From the NCBI GenBank assembly GCA_003833135.1, contig QZLH01000287.1:71256-112181 (forward strand): a DNA stretch of 40,926 nucleotides. The letters run 5' to 3'. The DNA is from Oehlia diaphana (Eukaryota; Glomeromycota; Glomeromycetes; Glomerales; Glomeraceae). Shown here piece after piece: positions 31,864-40,926 of this stretch. The notes beneath the pieces were generated by a model, which ran no database searches, had not been told where the DNA came from, and worked only from the letters and a program-made list of their open reading frames with translations. The position numbers and the translations under genes are program-made. Numbering within the stretch: position 1 is the first letter of the stretch; each line of letters begins with the position of its first letter.

Positions 31864-32960
31864 CATCATGATGAAAGGCATTCACGCCCATCCACCACCT
31901 CCTCCGGGAAGAACACCTCAAGAAGTTACACATAAATTAAAAGCTATGATTGAAACTGCACATGAGGATTTGATTGATATTTCTCCAAGAAAATTAATAT
32001 CTAGTAAGTAAAGTAATTTTTAAATTCTTTAAATAATTTAAATTATAAAATAATTTCTAATCATTGTAAATATTTATAGGTAACCTTATAAAAACTACAT
32101 TTAGCACAGATTATCTTTCACAAGTTCATGTATCGCTCAATGATATAGATAAATTAAGACGTTTAATATCAAAAGTACAAAAAGAACACAATCCTTATGG
32201 ACAAGGTATTTTTGGCCTAACATATGATATATGGAAAGGCAAGGAAGAATATAAAGATTATGTTCAACAAGCAGGTACAGCATATGTATTAAACCTGTAT
32301 TATTACTATAATAGCAATACTAATGTTTAAAAAATTTTCTAGGTGTATTTACAGATGGCCAAATTATAGTAATTTGTATGTCTGAAAAACAAGCTAAAGC
32401 CTGGGTATCTCTTGACTACTTTGAAATTGACTTAACTTTTAAAAGAGTTCAGGGAGATATTAACGAATTTGAAGTGAATTGTTATAATGAATGCTATAAA
32501 ATTGGTAATTAAGTTTTCATTTATATTTTATTATATATATTTTTTATGGTTAATTAACAAATTAATTTAATTAGCATTAACATACGCACGTGTATTTACA
32601 AATATTACTAATGCTACATCTTACGAGCGCATGTTTAGTTTACTTTTTAATTGGATTTATCAATTAACGGGGTCTAATCCAAAAATTTTCCATATCGATA
32701 ACACTGGGTGGAAATGCATTCTTGGAGATCTGGATCGAGCCCAGGCTAAAGGATTGGGTCTTGCACTTAATAGATTGTATCCAAATCTTACTTGGGAAGA
32801 ACATCTGACCCATATATTTAAAAGTTGTCGAATTCACTATAATAGGTAAGTAAATTCATAATTTATAACATTAAATTTATAAGATCTTATTATAAATATT
32901 TACCACTTATAATTTTTTTTGCTTTTTTAGAAATATTAAAAATAATAAATATCCAAACAA

Positions 32961-33785
32961 CATCAGGAGTTTAAATAGGATGTGAATTTGCGAAACTATA
33001 CACATATAAAACAACACGTTGAATCACACCACCTACGGGTATATACAGTACGAAGCTGCAAATTTGCGAATATTACTTAATAATGAAAATTCACACATTT
33101 TTTTAATAACAAAAATTCCGTATTTTTAACAAAATTAATTACAATTTATTTTGCATACCTTAAGAACCGAACTGAATACCTTAGTTATATCACTAGTATG
33201 TCATAGCTCGCAACCTAACCACTACACTATTTAACTTTTTTTTTAATCTTACATATTATATTTTATATTTATACTAATTTATATAATAAAAATTAGGTTT
33301 GAATTACATAAAATCGTGCATTTACACAATTTTTTAAAGTGTAAATTGCCGAAATTTTCCATTTATATAAAATACATGTAATTTTTTAAAATACAAAATA
33401 TTAAGAGTATTTTGATCAATATATTTACATGTAAATTACTCAAAATTGTATTTACACAATTTTTTTAAAGTGTGAATAACTTAAAATACTCATTTATATG
33501 ATTTTACATAAACTCTTGCAAATGAAAATTACTGAAACTTTATTTTCATGTGTAAACTACATGAAATTGTGACATTCACACTTTTTTTTAAAATTGCAAA
33601 ATATTGAAAATACCTGTTTATGGGATTTTATGTAAAGTTTTAAGACGAAGATTACTGAAACTATGTTTTAAGGTGTAGATTACACATAATTGTGTATTTA
33701 CACTCTTTTTTATGGTGTAGATTTTTGGGTATTACACATATTTGATAAATCTACATATATAATCGCACAATTTAATCTCCTGATG
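32961..33785. mobile_element. About 0.8-kb insertion with inverted ends
   Basis: CATCAGGAGTTTAAAT at the left and ATTTAATCTCCTGATG at the right are 16-base inverted ends. Before it the transposase frame reads YPNNIRSL; after it the frame resumes with MNVKQLIYEYLNAN. The interior has stops in that frame, no transposase and a diverged tandem repeat. No sure target duplication was seen, and part of the apparent TIR could be host coding sequence. The boundaries are uncertain by about 15 bases. Confidence 0.65.
33297..33722. repeat. Diverged tandem repeat, about 120-bp period
   Basis: A motif of the type TAAATTAC, AATTGT, ATTTACAC, TTTTTTTA, GTGTA recurs near 33308, 33433, 33555 and 33676, at intervals of about 120-130 bp, each time after an ATTACTGAAACT-like stretch. 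It is a degenerate minisatellite inside the insertion at 32961-33785. Confidence 0.6.
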
Positions 33786-34499
33786 AATGTTAAGCAGTTA
33801 ATATATGAATACCTTAATGCAAATACTATTGAAAGAGTTGAAGAAATTATTCAAGAATTAAAAAACTCACAAGAACCAAATATAAATGGTTTGTATTGAT
33901 TTTATACAGTTTATTTATTAATTACAATAATTAATAAAAAGTTTTATTTTTTTTAGATTGGATTTTATTTTATACTATTTCTTGGGTACGAGCATCACTA
34001 AACATTTTATATTCCTTCATCAGTGAAGATACCTGGTACAAGTCACTAGATAATACTAATGTGGCTGAATCATGCCATGTAAATGAAAATCGGGATGGCA
34101 AATCATTATCGCTTGAAGTTGCAATTTTAAGGTAAAATATTAATTATCTAATTATCTATTTATTTATTTGTATTCAATTTATATTTTATTTTATTTAGAG
34201 CTAAAAATATGATGAAAGAAATTAAGAAATTTTGTGACATGCCTAACTCAAGATCAATATGGTATTAGAAAAACTGGAAAGGATCATGGAGTAGTAATGC
34301 GAGAAAAGCAAGCAATGTGTAGATCTAGTCAGTATTATTTAAAAAATTGGCAAAAAAAATTTTTTATTTTATTTTATTTAATTTTATTTTGTCTTAATAG
34401 TGAAAAGAGGTCAATCTTCTAATAAAGTTGAATCATTCACTACACCAAAAGGAAATAATCCAGGAAGTCACCAAAACTCACGTAATTGATGATCTTGAA

Positions 34500-34643
34500 A
34501 AAGAAAAACAAATGATTTCTTAAAAGGAAAAAAAATTAGAATTAGAGGAAAAAGAGCTGAAACTTGAAAAGGAAAAATTAGAACTTGAGAAAGAGAGGTT
34601 GGAACTTCTTAAATCCAAGCGAGAATTAGGATTTATGGAATAA
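34500..34643 (+). other. Coiled-coil tail of the MULE-like gene
   Basis: One frame reads VTKTHVIDDLEKEKQ, MIS, a stop at 34521-34523, then KEKKLELEEKELKLEKEKLE continuing to LLKSKRELGFME and a terminal stop at 34641-34643. The regular Leu/Glu/Lys spacing predicts a long helix or coiled coil. It is out of frame with the preceding segment by one base. Confidence 0.7.
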
Positions 34644-34869
34644 GTCTTTATTTTCATTAGACGTGATAAATACTTAAATATAAATCATCAAGCATTCGGC
34701 ATTTATATCTTACTATTTATACTATAATACTGCATATATTATACATTTGCATGCATTCTTTGCACTTTGAAAGATTTCTTTTTTTTGTATTAGCAATTGA
34801 AACAATTTAATAGTCTTTTCGAATATGTATTTATATTAGCAATAAATGCTTAATATAGCGTAATATAAA

Positions 34870-35127
34870 CTAATATTTCAAATTAAAAAATGAATAAATA
34901 ATTAAATAAATAAAATCTTTAAACAAATTTAAAAAATTTGTATAATTTTTATAACTAAACATTTTTTCAAATATTTCAAGAATAGTTTTTTCGGATATAT
35001 TCTTGGATATTTCAATATTTGTTATACTGTATAGTATGATATGATATTTATCTGAGTATTCGAAAATTTGATATGTATACTCAGCAAAAAATACTGAGTT
35101 TTGCAGTTCATAATTATGTGGAATCAA
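34870..35127 (-). CDS. Hypothetical 85-residue ORF
   Basis: This ATG-started minus-strand frame begins MIPHNYELQNSVFFAEYTYQ and has mixed composition (Glu, Ser, Asp among aromatic residues) rather than pure AT-codon runs. It is convergent with the end of the MULE-like gene. I recognise no domain, and no promoter or paralogue is visible. It could be the last exon of a lost gene or chance. Upstream, TACTGAACTCAGCT and TACTAAACTCAGCT form a short direct repeat (35132-35176). Confidence 0.22.
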   Translation of the reverse strand: MIPHNYELQNSVFFAEYTYQIFEYSDKYHIILYSITNIEISKNISEKTILEIFEKMFSYKNYTNFLNLFKDFIYLIIYSFFNLKY

Positions 35128-35458
35128 GGCAAAATCACGCTATACTGAACTCAGCTGACATCATACTAAACTCAGCTAGGCAAGTAGACTCAATTGTAAA
35201 AGGAATTACCGAATACTAGGGAATAGTTTTTGATAAAATTTGCCCGGATAAAGATATTAACGTTAAGCTACTTTAAAGTCAATCTTTATACAACATATAT
35301 ATTTATTGATTTCCATAACTGTTGTAGACTTCAGTTGTAGTATACATGAATTAATTATACGGATCATTGGATCAATTAATAATTATGATAACATTAAAAA
35401 ATTTCTTAGACTTTTTTTTGAACAATTATGAACTCTTAACTTTTTTTTTAATCAAAGT

Positions 35459-35671
35459 TTATTTCGTTAAATAATTTTTTTCTATAATATTATACATTAT
35501 AAATTTATTATTTACTACCCAATCGGTTGAGTTACTAATATTCGAATGTGCTTTAAATTCTTTTATATTGTTAATTTCGCCAACTTTAATAATAATAACG
35601 TTAAAATCATCTGCATCGTCTAATATTGAAGAAAAATCTTTTGAAAGACCGGAATAAAATATTGAAGTCAT
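35459..35671 (-). pseudogene. BTB N-terminal fragment (truncated BTB-TLDc gene)
   Basis: From the ATG at 35671 it reads MTSIFYSGLSKDFSSILDDA, DDFNVI, then VGEINNIKEFKAHSN, matching exon 1 of genes A and B. One codon is inserted after NVII. Then about 13 residues (the AILRARSAYFKSA part of gene B) are missing, and STDWVVNNKFIMYN resumes the match. After that the sequence diverges to a stop. There is no intron, BACK or TLDc. The open frame extends 18 codons upstream of this ATG, but homology places the start at 35671. Promoter remnants remain upstream. It may be expressed as a short BTB-like peptide, but the BTB core is incomplete, so probably a pseudogene. Confidence 0.85.
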
Positions 35672-35760
35672 TTTAAAAAAATCAGAGTTTATACTGAAAA
35701 GTATATAAAGTTTAATCATCGGCAATATTTATGTATTGTTTAGTAAGCTTTAATCACGTG
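35672..35760 (-). promoter_or_regulatory. Promoter remnant of BTB fragment
   Basis: Read on the minus strand: CCACGTGATTAAAGC, ACATAAATATTGCCG (TATA position), TTAAACTTTATA, then CTTTTCAGTATAAACT. It is the same order as the promoters of genes A and B, with a diverged TATA box and an intact CACGTG. Confidence 0.6.
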
Positions 35761-35816
35761 GTCAATTGTCCTCTTCCCCTACGACTCCACGACTTCACGT
35801 AGACTTTGTTGAATTA

Positions 35817-35943
35817 TTTGTAATAATTATAAGTTATTGTGCTTTGTAACGATTAATATCACAATTATTAACCAATGATAGCAGATGATTGATAAAGATT
35901 TGACCACGTATTTCAAAGCACAATAATTTATTATATTAAAAAA
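35817..35943. repeat. Hairpin, possible small MITE
   Basis: TAAGTTATTGTGCTTTG (35830-35846) and the reverse complement of 35914-35930 (TAAATTATTGTGCTTTG) match at 16 of 17 positions. Weaker pairing extends to about 30 bp around a 67-base centre. No target duplication was identified. Confidence 0.55.
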
Positions 35944-36130
35944 AAACTCTCAATTTGTTTTTTTTTTTTTTTTGTTCAAGTTTTATAGGTAAAATAAATA
36001 GTTTAAATAATCGGATGCGTCATTTTCCCGTTAGGACATATTTATTATTACATGAACTACAGTAATATTGATCCAATTCAAAAATATCTCGATAAATAAA
36101 ATAGGAATTTACTGTATATTTCAATGTTTT

Positions 36131-36229
36131 CCCGTGAATGTATCATTTTCATAGAATTTATAGCCTTAAAACATGGAAATTTTCAACTCTCTGAACATGG
36201 ATATCCGTGAATGTATCATTTTCACGGAT
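36131..36229. repeat. CCGTGAATG repeats and hairpin
   Basis: CCGTGAATGTATCATTTTCA occurs at 36132-36151 and again at 36206-36225. The second copy is part of an inverted repeat ATCCGTGAA / TTCACGGAT (36203-36229, 9-base perfect arms). The motif resembles the CCGTGAA-rich segments at 9.6 and 17.1 kb. Confidence 0.55.
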
Positions 36230-36680
36230 TATTTTACGAAAGCAACGGAAATATTTGGATAAAAATTTTTTATAGGGATTCAAGGACTTTATTGTGAAAA
36301 AATAACGTAATTATTCCTTTATCCGCTCAAAAAGGTTATAAATGCAGGGGTATATTTAACGGTACAATGTTAAAAATCTAACTTCAGGTAATTTTATAAA
36401 AACATTTGTAAATCCTAATCAATCATATTGTAGTTCAATGTCTGAGCGTACTAAATAAATTTGTCAATACTATAATTATAATTACTATTAGTCCAACTTC
36501 CACTTTATAATTGTCGTATTAAAGGAGTAATTCTTAAAGTACCAATTTTTATGCAAGACGTATATTTATAACCTCATTAACAATTTTATATAATTAATTA
36601 AACGGCTCATTATCATGCATTAATTGCATTATATTTATATTAATGATAGCTAACTTATTTTTGTCAAATTTTATTGAAAT
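36230..36680. other. AT-rich 3' flank of BTB gene B
   Basis: No gene is seen. TTAATTGCATTA at 36620 resembles sequence near 26195, upstream of gene A's MITE, but the match is short. Confidence 0.35.
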
Positions 36681-38253
36681 TTAATTCTGTATTCCGTAAA
36701 ACATCTCTTTCATCATATCATAATTATTGATCTTGTTCTCTACTACTTTAAAAGCTTCTATTTCCTCGATTATATATGTATTAACGAATTTTATTTTACG
36801 TCCATAACGAAAATCATAATTAACATATAAATTATTATCTTGCATATATAAACTACGTTCCCCAAAATTAAATCCAAAATCACCATAATTATTATTATAA
36901 ATATAATAAATATGTGATTTTACATGACTTAATCTCATATTTCGAGTATCATTATTATTTTCAAAAGAAAAAATAAAACTATCTAATGATGAAATAATTT
37001 GATTATTTTCATTTCTATTAAAACGTTTTTTAGAAATACGATAAAATCCAGCCGGTGTATAACCACCAAATATTTTTCGTGAATTTTTACATTTAATTAA
37101 AACCAATATCGGTTCCTTCATACTACAATTATTTATAAATGATTGATTATTGATTTCATCTTTACTACCTTGATAAATAAGGTTAAAATTATATGATAAA
37201 TCATTTTTATCAGGAATAGCCTTTGCATCTCTTTTATTGATCCAATTGATTATTATAGATATAAGTTTTTTTTTAATAATTGTCGATTCAAATTTAATTT
37301 TTCCAACTCGTGGAGGTAAAATGATTGCTTTTTGTAAAGTACCTTTAAAATGAAATTCTTCAACTTCTTTAAAGATATGATTGGGAATAATAGCTTTATA
37401 AGGTCTAACCTTATCATAATATTGAGGAGGAGAAATTTCCACGAACCGAATAAGAGGTATAAATTTACCTAAAGTTTTCTTTAATGCCTCATAATTCTTA
37501 TTATTCCATTTGTCTATATCATTATTAATAATTCCAGGAGTTTGTTTAATACCCCATTTAATTAAACAATCCCATAGAACAATTTCATCAATTTGCAAGT
37601 CTTCCCGTTCAAGTAAATTATAAAGAATATCTTTATCTAAAGAAAGAAAGTTTTCTGAAGTAATAAATGGTTGTGGATCTATACAAATAAATTTAAGACA
37701 AAAATCTTGTAATTTTCTACAGTTCATAAGTTTAAAGGCAGTATTAAGGACGAGATCAAAATTTTTTTTCTGAATCCAAGTTGTTCGATTTTTAATTAAA
37801 TAATCTTGAACATGATCAAATAATTCTTCAAGAAGTAATTCATCAGATGCAACTAAAAGTTCAAGAATATCTTCATCTTGATACTCTTTCAAGTCAAGTT
37901 CACCTGTATAAATATATCTTAAAAAGAGAATAATTTTAAATTTTTAAAAAACTAACCGAAATAAATTTGAAGTAAATATAAAATTAAAATGTAACTTACT
38001 TTAAAAGTATATCGAAAATTATTGGAGTAATATTTGGTTTATTATATAAGATCATACCATTCTTTTTTGTTATCCAATCAGTTGAGAGTGCACTTTTAAA
38101 ATATGCAGAACGAGCACGTAAAATTACCGAATGTGCTCTATATTCTTTTATATTGTTTTTTACACCAACTTGAATAATAACATTAAAATCATCTGCATCA
38201 TTTAATATTGAAGAAAGATCTTTTGAAAGACCGGAATGAAATATTGAAGCCAT
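36681..38253 (-). CDS. BTB-BACK-TLDc domain protein (gene B)
   Basis: Two exons (38253-38000 and 37917-36681) are separated by an 82-bp GTAAGT...TTTTTAAG intron in exactly the same codon as in gene A. The product is 496 residues. BTB (about 20-110): DDFNVIIQVG, EYRAHSVILRARSAYFKSAL, FDILLKYIYTGELD. BACK-like linker (about 100-250): LLVASDELLLEELFDHVQDY, LEREDLQIDEIVLWDCL. TLDc (about 300-478): EPILVLIKCKNSRKIFGGYT, FIFSFEN, FGFNFG, EEIEAFKVVE. Relative to gene A it is longer in the loop after GGYT and has a longer C-terminus. The likely role is a substrate adaptor or scaffold with a TLDc tail; the partner is unknown. The frame is clean, so it is probably active. Upstream it has a CACGTG/TATA promoter. 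Confidence 0.94.
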
Positions 38254-38404
38254 TTTTTAAAAATTAAATTTTTAAATTTTTTAAAAGTTTGAACTGAAAA
38301 GAGTATAAGGAGTATAAGGAGTATAAGGTTTAATTGTAGTCCATATTTATATAATGATTAGTAATACAAAAACTAGCTAGTACAAATCTAGCAGTTATCA
38401 CGTG
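38254..38404 (-). promoter_or_regulatory. Conserved promoter of BTB-TLDc gene B
   Basis: On the minus strand: ATCACGTGATAACTGCTAG (palindromic E-box at 38399-38404), TTTTTGTATTACTAATCA, TATATAAATATGGAC (TATA), then ACTCCTTAT repeated about three times (about 38297-38327) and CTTTTCAGTTCAAACT. All blocks except the tandem repeat are shared with gene A, arguing for co-regulation of the paralogues. Confidence 0.75.
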
Positions 38405-40056
38405 ATCGATTTCTCCTGCATTATGTGCATTTAATAAATTATTTAGTATATTGAACAAAATTACAACAATACAACAATTTATTAAATTAATACAGTAAGT
38501 GCGTTATATTATAGTAAACAATCTCTATATTAAATAAATCTATGTAATTAAATAATTTATATAATTAATAATTTGGTGATATTTTAGATTAACCTGTATA
38601 AATTAATTTGAATTGTGTAACGTGTAGCATGTTACTGTCAAATTTATTACGAATTTCTATGTCATGTTAAAATAATTTGGATCGGTAGAATAGTGTAATG
38701 AACGCCGATCATTTTCCTCGGCTATATCACTATTTTTCGTTAAAATGTATTTTAATGTGACCATTTTTATTGGACGATATCAACTAAAATTATGATAAAT
38801 TAATAAATTGAAAAAAATTATTTTTGTTCAATCCCGGTGCGAACCAATCGGGTTGATGTTAGTAATAGTAATACAGTATTTTTTTTTTCAATAATCTGCT
38901 ACGTCACATACGATAATAGAAAAAAGTCACTTTACCTTATGACCAGAAATCCATATTTCTTGTAAATTCATAATGTCTATTCTATACTAAAAAATTAACA
39001 TAAAAAAATAAATTTTGTATCCTTTAAAAAAAATAGACCAATCATATATCTTTTTTTTAAAATACAAGATATATTAAAATAAAAAAAATCTCATAATCCT
39101 TATAACAAAAAAAATGAAAAAAAAAAATTGAAAAATAAAATTTATTTTTTCTCTCAATAAAAGAGCGGAAAATTATATTAATCAAGGTTTTTAACCCTAT
39201 TTTTTATAAAAAAAAAAAAGTACTGGTAAAAATTTTTTTAGTTAAAAACTCATATAAATTTTTTCTGAAAAAATAAATGAATGATTTTTTTCAAAACATA
39301 CAGTATCTCTTAAGACTTTATATGTACTATGTACAGTAATTTTATTATATTAGTAATTATTAATCCCAATAATTAATTCAAATATAGTTCATTGTTTAAA
39401 TTTGTTTAATTTTTTTTTTTTTTAAAAAAAAAATGTATAATTTCTTATAAATACATAATAAACTATTTTACATTAAAAAATCATCAAAATTAATTTAAAA
39501 AATAAATTTTGTTTTCTCTTAAAAATAAAAATAATTGACTAATCATATCATCATTAATTTGTTTTAAATTTAAAAAGTTAAATCTTACACAAATACAAAA
39601 TACCAGCATATCGGCACTATGCTACTCTAAACATGAACACTCGTTTCATATTAAAATTCATATGAAATTCTTTTTTTAAAATTCACACCAGGTATAGTAA
39701 TAATACATAATTTTTTTCAATTTTTATAAAAATTGACCCGATCGGACATGAGAACTTATTTTATTACTTTGTATTGTCCTATTTTCCTTATTTCCGTTAG
39801 AACAATATTGAAATAACGTCAAAATGTATAATAATTACATTCATTCATTACGTTTCTTATTTAGTTTAATGCTCGATTTATATATTTTAATTAATTTTAC
39901 CAAAATGCAACACTAGAAATTTACTCATCAGAAATCAAAGCTTTTAATTTAGACTAGCTGTAGTCTGTTGCGTTTAAACCAATATAACAACAAAATTTAG
40001 TTAAATTGGATAAATTAGATCTTATATAATATTGACCCGTTCTTTTATTTTAATAA
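38405..40056. other. AT-rich spacer, no supported gene
   Basis: Very AT-rich, with weak tandem similarity among 39004-39050, 39125-39170 and 39495-39550 (AAAATAAATTTTGT, TCTTAAAAA, CAATCATAT-type blocks). GTAACGTGTAGCATGTTAC at about 38616-38634 is a short hairpin. No RNA gene signature was found. Confidence 0.45.
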
Positions 40057-40303
40057 AAAAATATAATTATTCTAACTAAAAAAAAATCATACAAAGCATG
40101 TTTATTTAATAAAGAAATATTTTACTTTGATTATATCACCGATCCAAATCCAGAAGGTGGAAGAACGAAAAAAAGAAAAAATGGAAAAAAAAAATAAAAA
40201 ACCACGTTTACCATATGACCGCAGCGTCTATCCAATCGATCCGATCACTGATCTCGAAATAAATAATGAGGATAATATACCTATACATACATATATAAGT
40301 TAA
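40057..40303 (+). pseudogene. Possible coding remnant, Lys-rich
   Basis: Two adjacent plus-strand frames read like protein. The first ends FDYITDPNPEGGRTKKRKNG plus a lysine run and a stop at 40195-40197. One base out of frame, PRLPYDRSVYPIDPITDLEI then NNEDNIPIHTYIS runs to a stop at 40301-40303. A single-base change in the intervening A run would join them. The composition (Pro, Asp, Gly, Glu) is unlike spacer. No start codon or upstream exon is visible and I recognise no domain. Confidence 0.35.
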
Positions 40304-40550
40304 TAAAAAAAATATGTATAAAAGTAAATAAAAATTATATAAAAAAAAGATATTAGTAAAGATTCAGTCATTGTGAAGAGAAAAAATCGGAATAAAAATA
40401 TCAGAAATTCAGTTTTAAAGAAATTAGAAAGAAATCTTTGTTTTAATTCGGTCTAACAAAAAGAGACCGAAAAAAAATAATACTAGAAAAAAAAAAGATC
40501 CGGTCTAAAAAAAGACAAAAAAAAAAAAGAATATTATTAAAAAAACATAC

Positions 40551-40757
40551 TTTTAAATCATCACAAGTGTCACATCTTCCACTATTTATATAAATCTGAA
40601 GGACAGTTTTTTCAAGTTGGTGAAGTATTGTGCATAATGCCGTAATGCAGGCCAATTGCGGAATTGTTAAAGTGTTACTTAGGCAGTTTACGGTATTAAT
40701 AAGCAATAAAATTTCATTATCGGAACAACGTGAACGTACACATGACCCGACAGCCAA
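40551..40757 (-). CDS. Possible exon, Cys-rich hypothetical
   Basis: The minus-strand open frame reads AVGSCVRSRCSDNEILLLIN, TVNCLSN, LTIPQLACITALCTILHQLE and ends GRCDTCDDLK before GTATGT, a plausible donor at 40550. Composition is protein-like, with several Cys. There is no ATG, only TTG directly after an in-frame TGA, so it is an exon without a visible acceptor or a gene fragment. Its first 25 bases belong to the dispersed promoter-like repeat also seen at 24.6 kb. A 70-codon plus-strand frame over the same bases is taken as its shadow. Confidence 0.3.
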
Positions 40758-40818
40758 TCAAACTAGATTGGATTTCAAGCCGGCTATCATATTTGATATT
40801 TATAAATTTCTTGCTTCT
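40732..40818 (-). repeat. Dispersed promoter-like repeat, copy 2
   Basis: This matches 24619-24707: GAACGTACACATGACCCGAC, AGCCA, GATTGGATTTCAAG and TATTTATAAATTTCTTGCTTC. Read on the minus strand it puts a TTTATAAATA box about 50 bases before the shared CATGTGTACGTTC, next to the possible exon at 40551-40757. Confidence 0.6.
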
Positions 40819-40926
40819 GGCAAAAAATATATTAATTCGTGATTCAGATAAGAATGAGTGAGTAATTTTGCAATCTTAAATGTGGGTGTCCTTACATGTA
40901 TAAATCCATCAATTTTTAGCCAAATC

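Larger units (their letters stand above)
30240..34643 (+). pseudogene. Broken 12-exon MULE-like transposase gene
   Basis: Exons with good splice sites lie at 30240-30341, 30405-30580, 30722-30956, 31039-31266, 31338-31407, 31483-32002, 32080-32274, 32343-32514, 32575-32845, 32931-33888, 33957-34131 and from 34199. The last exon boundary, near 34400, is unclear. An N-terminal Cys/His region ends in GIHAHPPPPPGRTP. The DDE core follows: FEIDLTFKRV (first Asp), ILGDLDRAQAKGL (second Asp), SCRIHYNRN (the C-x2-H typical of MULE transposases) and NVAESCHVNENRDG (possible acidic third residue). The tail is a Lys/Glu/Leu coiled coil. Single-base frameshifts occur near 30575, 30800, 31112, 31535, 34235 and 34460, with a stop at 34521. 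Two insertions interrupt it. Dead as protein; originally a transposase or a domesticated relative. Confidence 0.82.

Noticed and set aside
38828..38860. Possible tRNA T-arm (minus strand, GGTTCGCACCGGG)
   Set aside because: No matching acceptor stem, anticodon arm or A-box at the right distance.

Overview
The window looks like nuclear DNA of an arbuscular mycorrhizal fungus (Glomeromycotina, most like Rhizophagus). The DNA is very AT-rich. Introns are short (about 60-90 bp) with GTAAGT-type donors. The recognisable genes belong to two families typical of these genomes: BTB-BACK-TLDc proteins in several copies, and intron-rich Mutator-like (MULE) transposase genes full of smaller inserted elements. 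The organism is inferred from gene content, not from a database match.

Left part (1-20.3 kb). This is mostly non-coding DNA built from a diverged tandem duplication. Its most interesting content is four same-strand paralogues of a small, very basic protein (59-69 residues) at 4217, 8882, 13941 and 20017, about 4.7, 5.1 and 6.1 kb apart. All share an Arg-rich N-terminal half and a nearly invariant C-terminal motif, ITNDPFANQLFNG. They differ largely by synonymous changes and whole-codon indels, each has a TATA box upstream, and three have a short intron-like segment at or just after the stop codon. Long flanks are co-duplicated, most clearly around copies 2 and 4. I do not recognise the family; it is the best candidate here for an undescribed gene system. 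Two TA-flanked MITEs (48-427, 11782-11992), a large hairpin (1233-1472), CCGTG-rich repeats, a decayed coding fragment (about 10.0-10.25 kb) and a small C2C2 zinc-finger ORF (15584-15769, minus) lie among them.

Middle part (21.4-29.7 kb). A minus-strand BTB-TLDc pseudogene (21442-22877) is followed by an intact plus-strand BTB-BACK-TLDc gene (26683-28183, two exons, 474 aa). Two copies of one roughly 200-bp MITE, each with 10-12 bp target duplications, sit at 23126 and 26275, the second just upstream of the intact gene's promoter. A long-TIR element (28471-29698) contains a 716-base assembly gap bounded by identical 84-bp repeats.

Right part (30.2-40.9 kb). Positions 30240-34643 hold a broken, 12-exon MULE-like transposase gene with several frameshifts. 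It is interrupted by a 240-bp MITE with a 10-bp target duplication (31624-31863), and by a roughly 0.8-kb insertion with inverted ends and an internal tandem repeat (32961-33785). A BTB N-terminal fragment (35459-35671, minus) and a second intact BTB-BACK-TLDc gene (36681-38253, minus, 496 aa) follow. The last 2.5 kb is AT-rich with possible coding remnants and a promoter-like repeat shared with 24.6 kb.

The functional picture is a repeat-rich compartment. BTB-TLDc genes, probably Cullin-3 adaptor-like, are being duplicated and lost with their CACGTG/TATA promoters, next to a separate tandem array of small basic-protein genes. The CACGTG palindrome occurs 17 times, far above what the base composition predicts.
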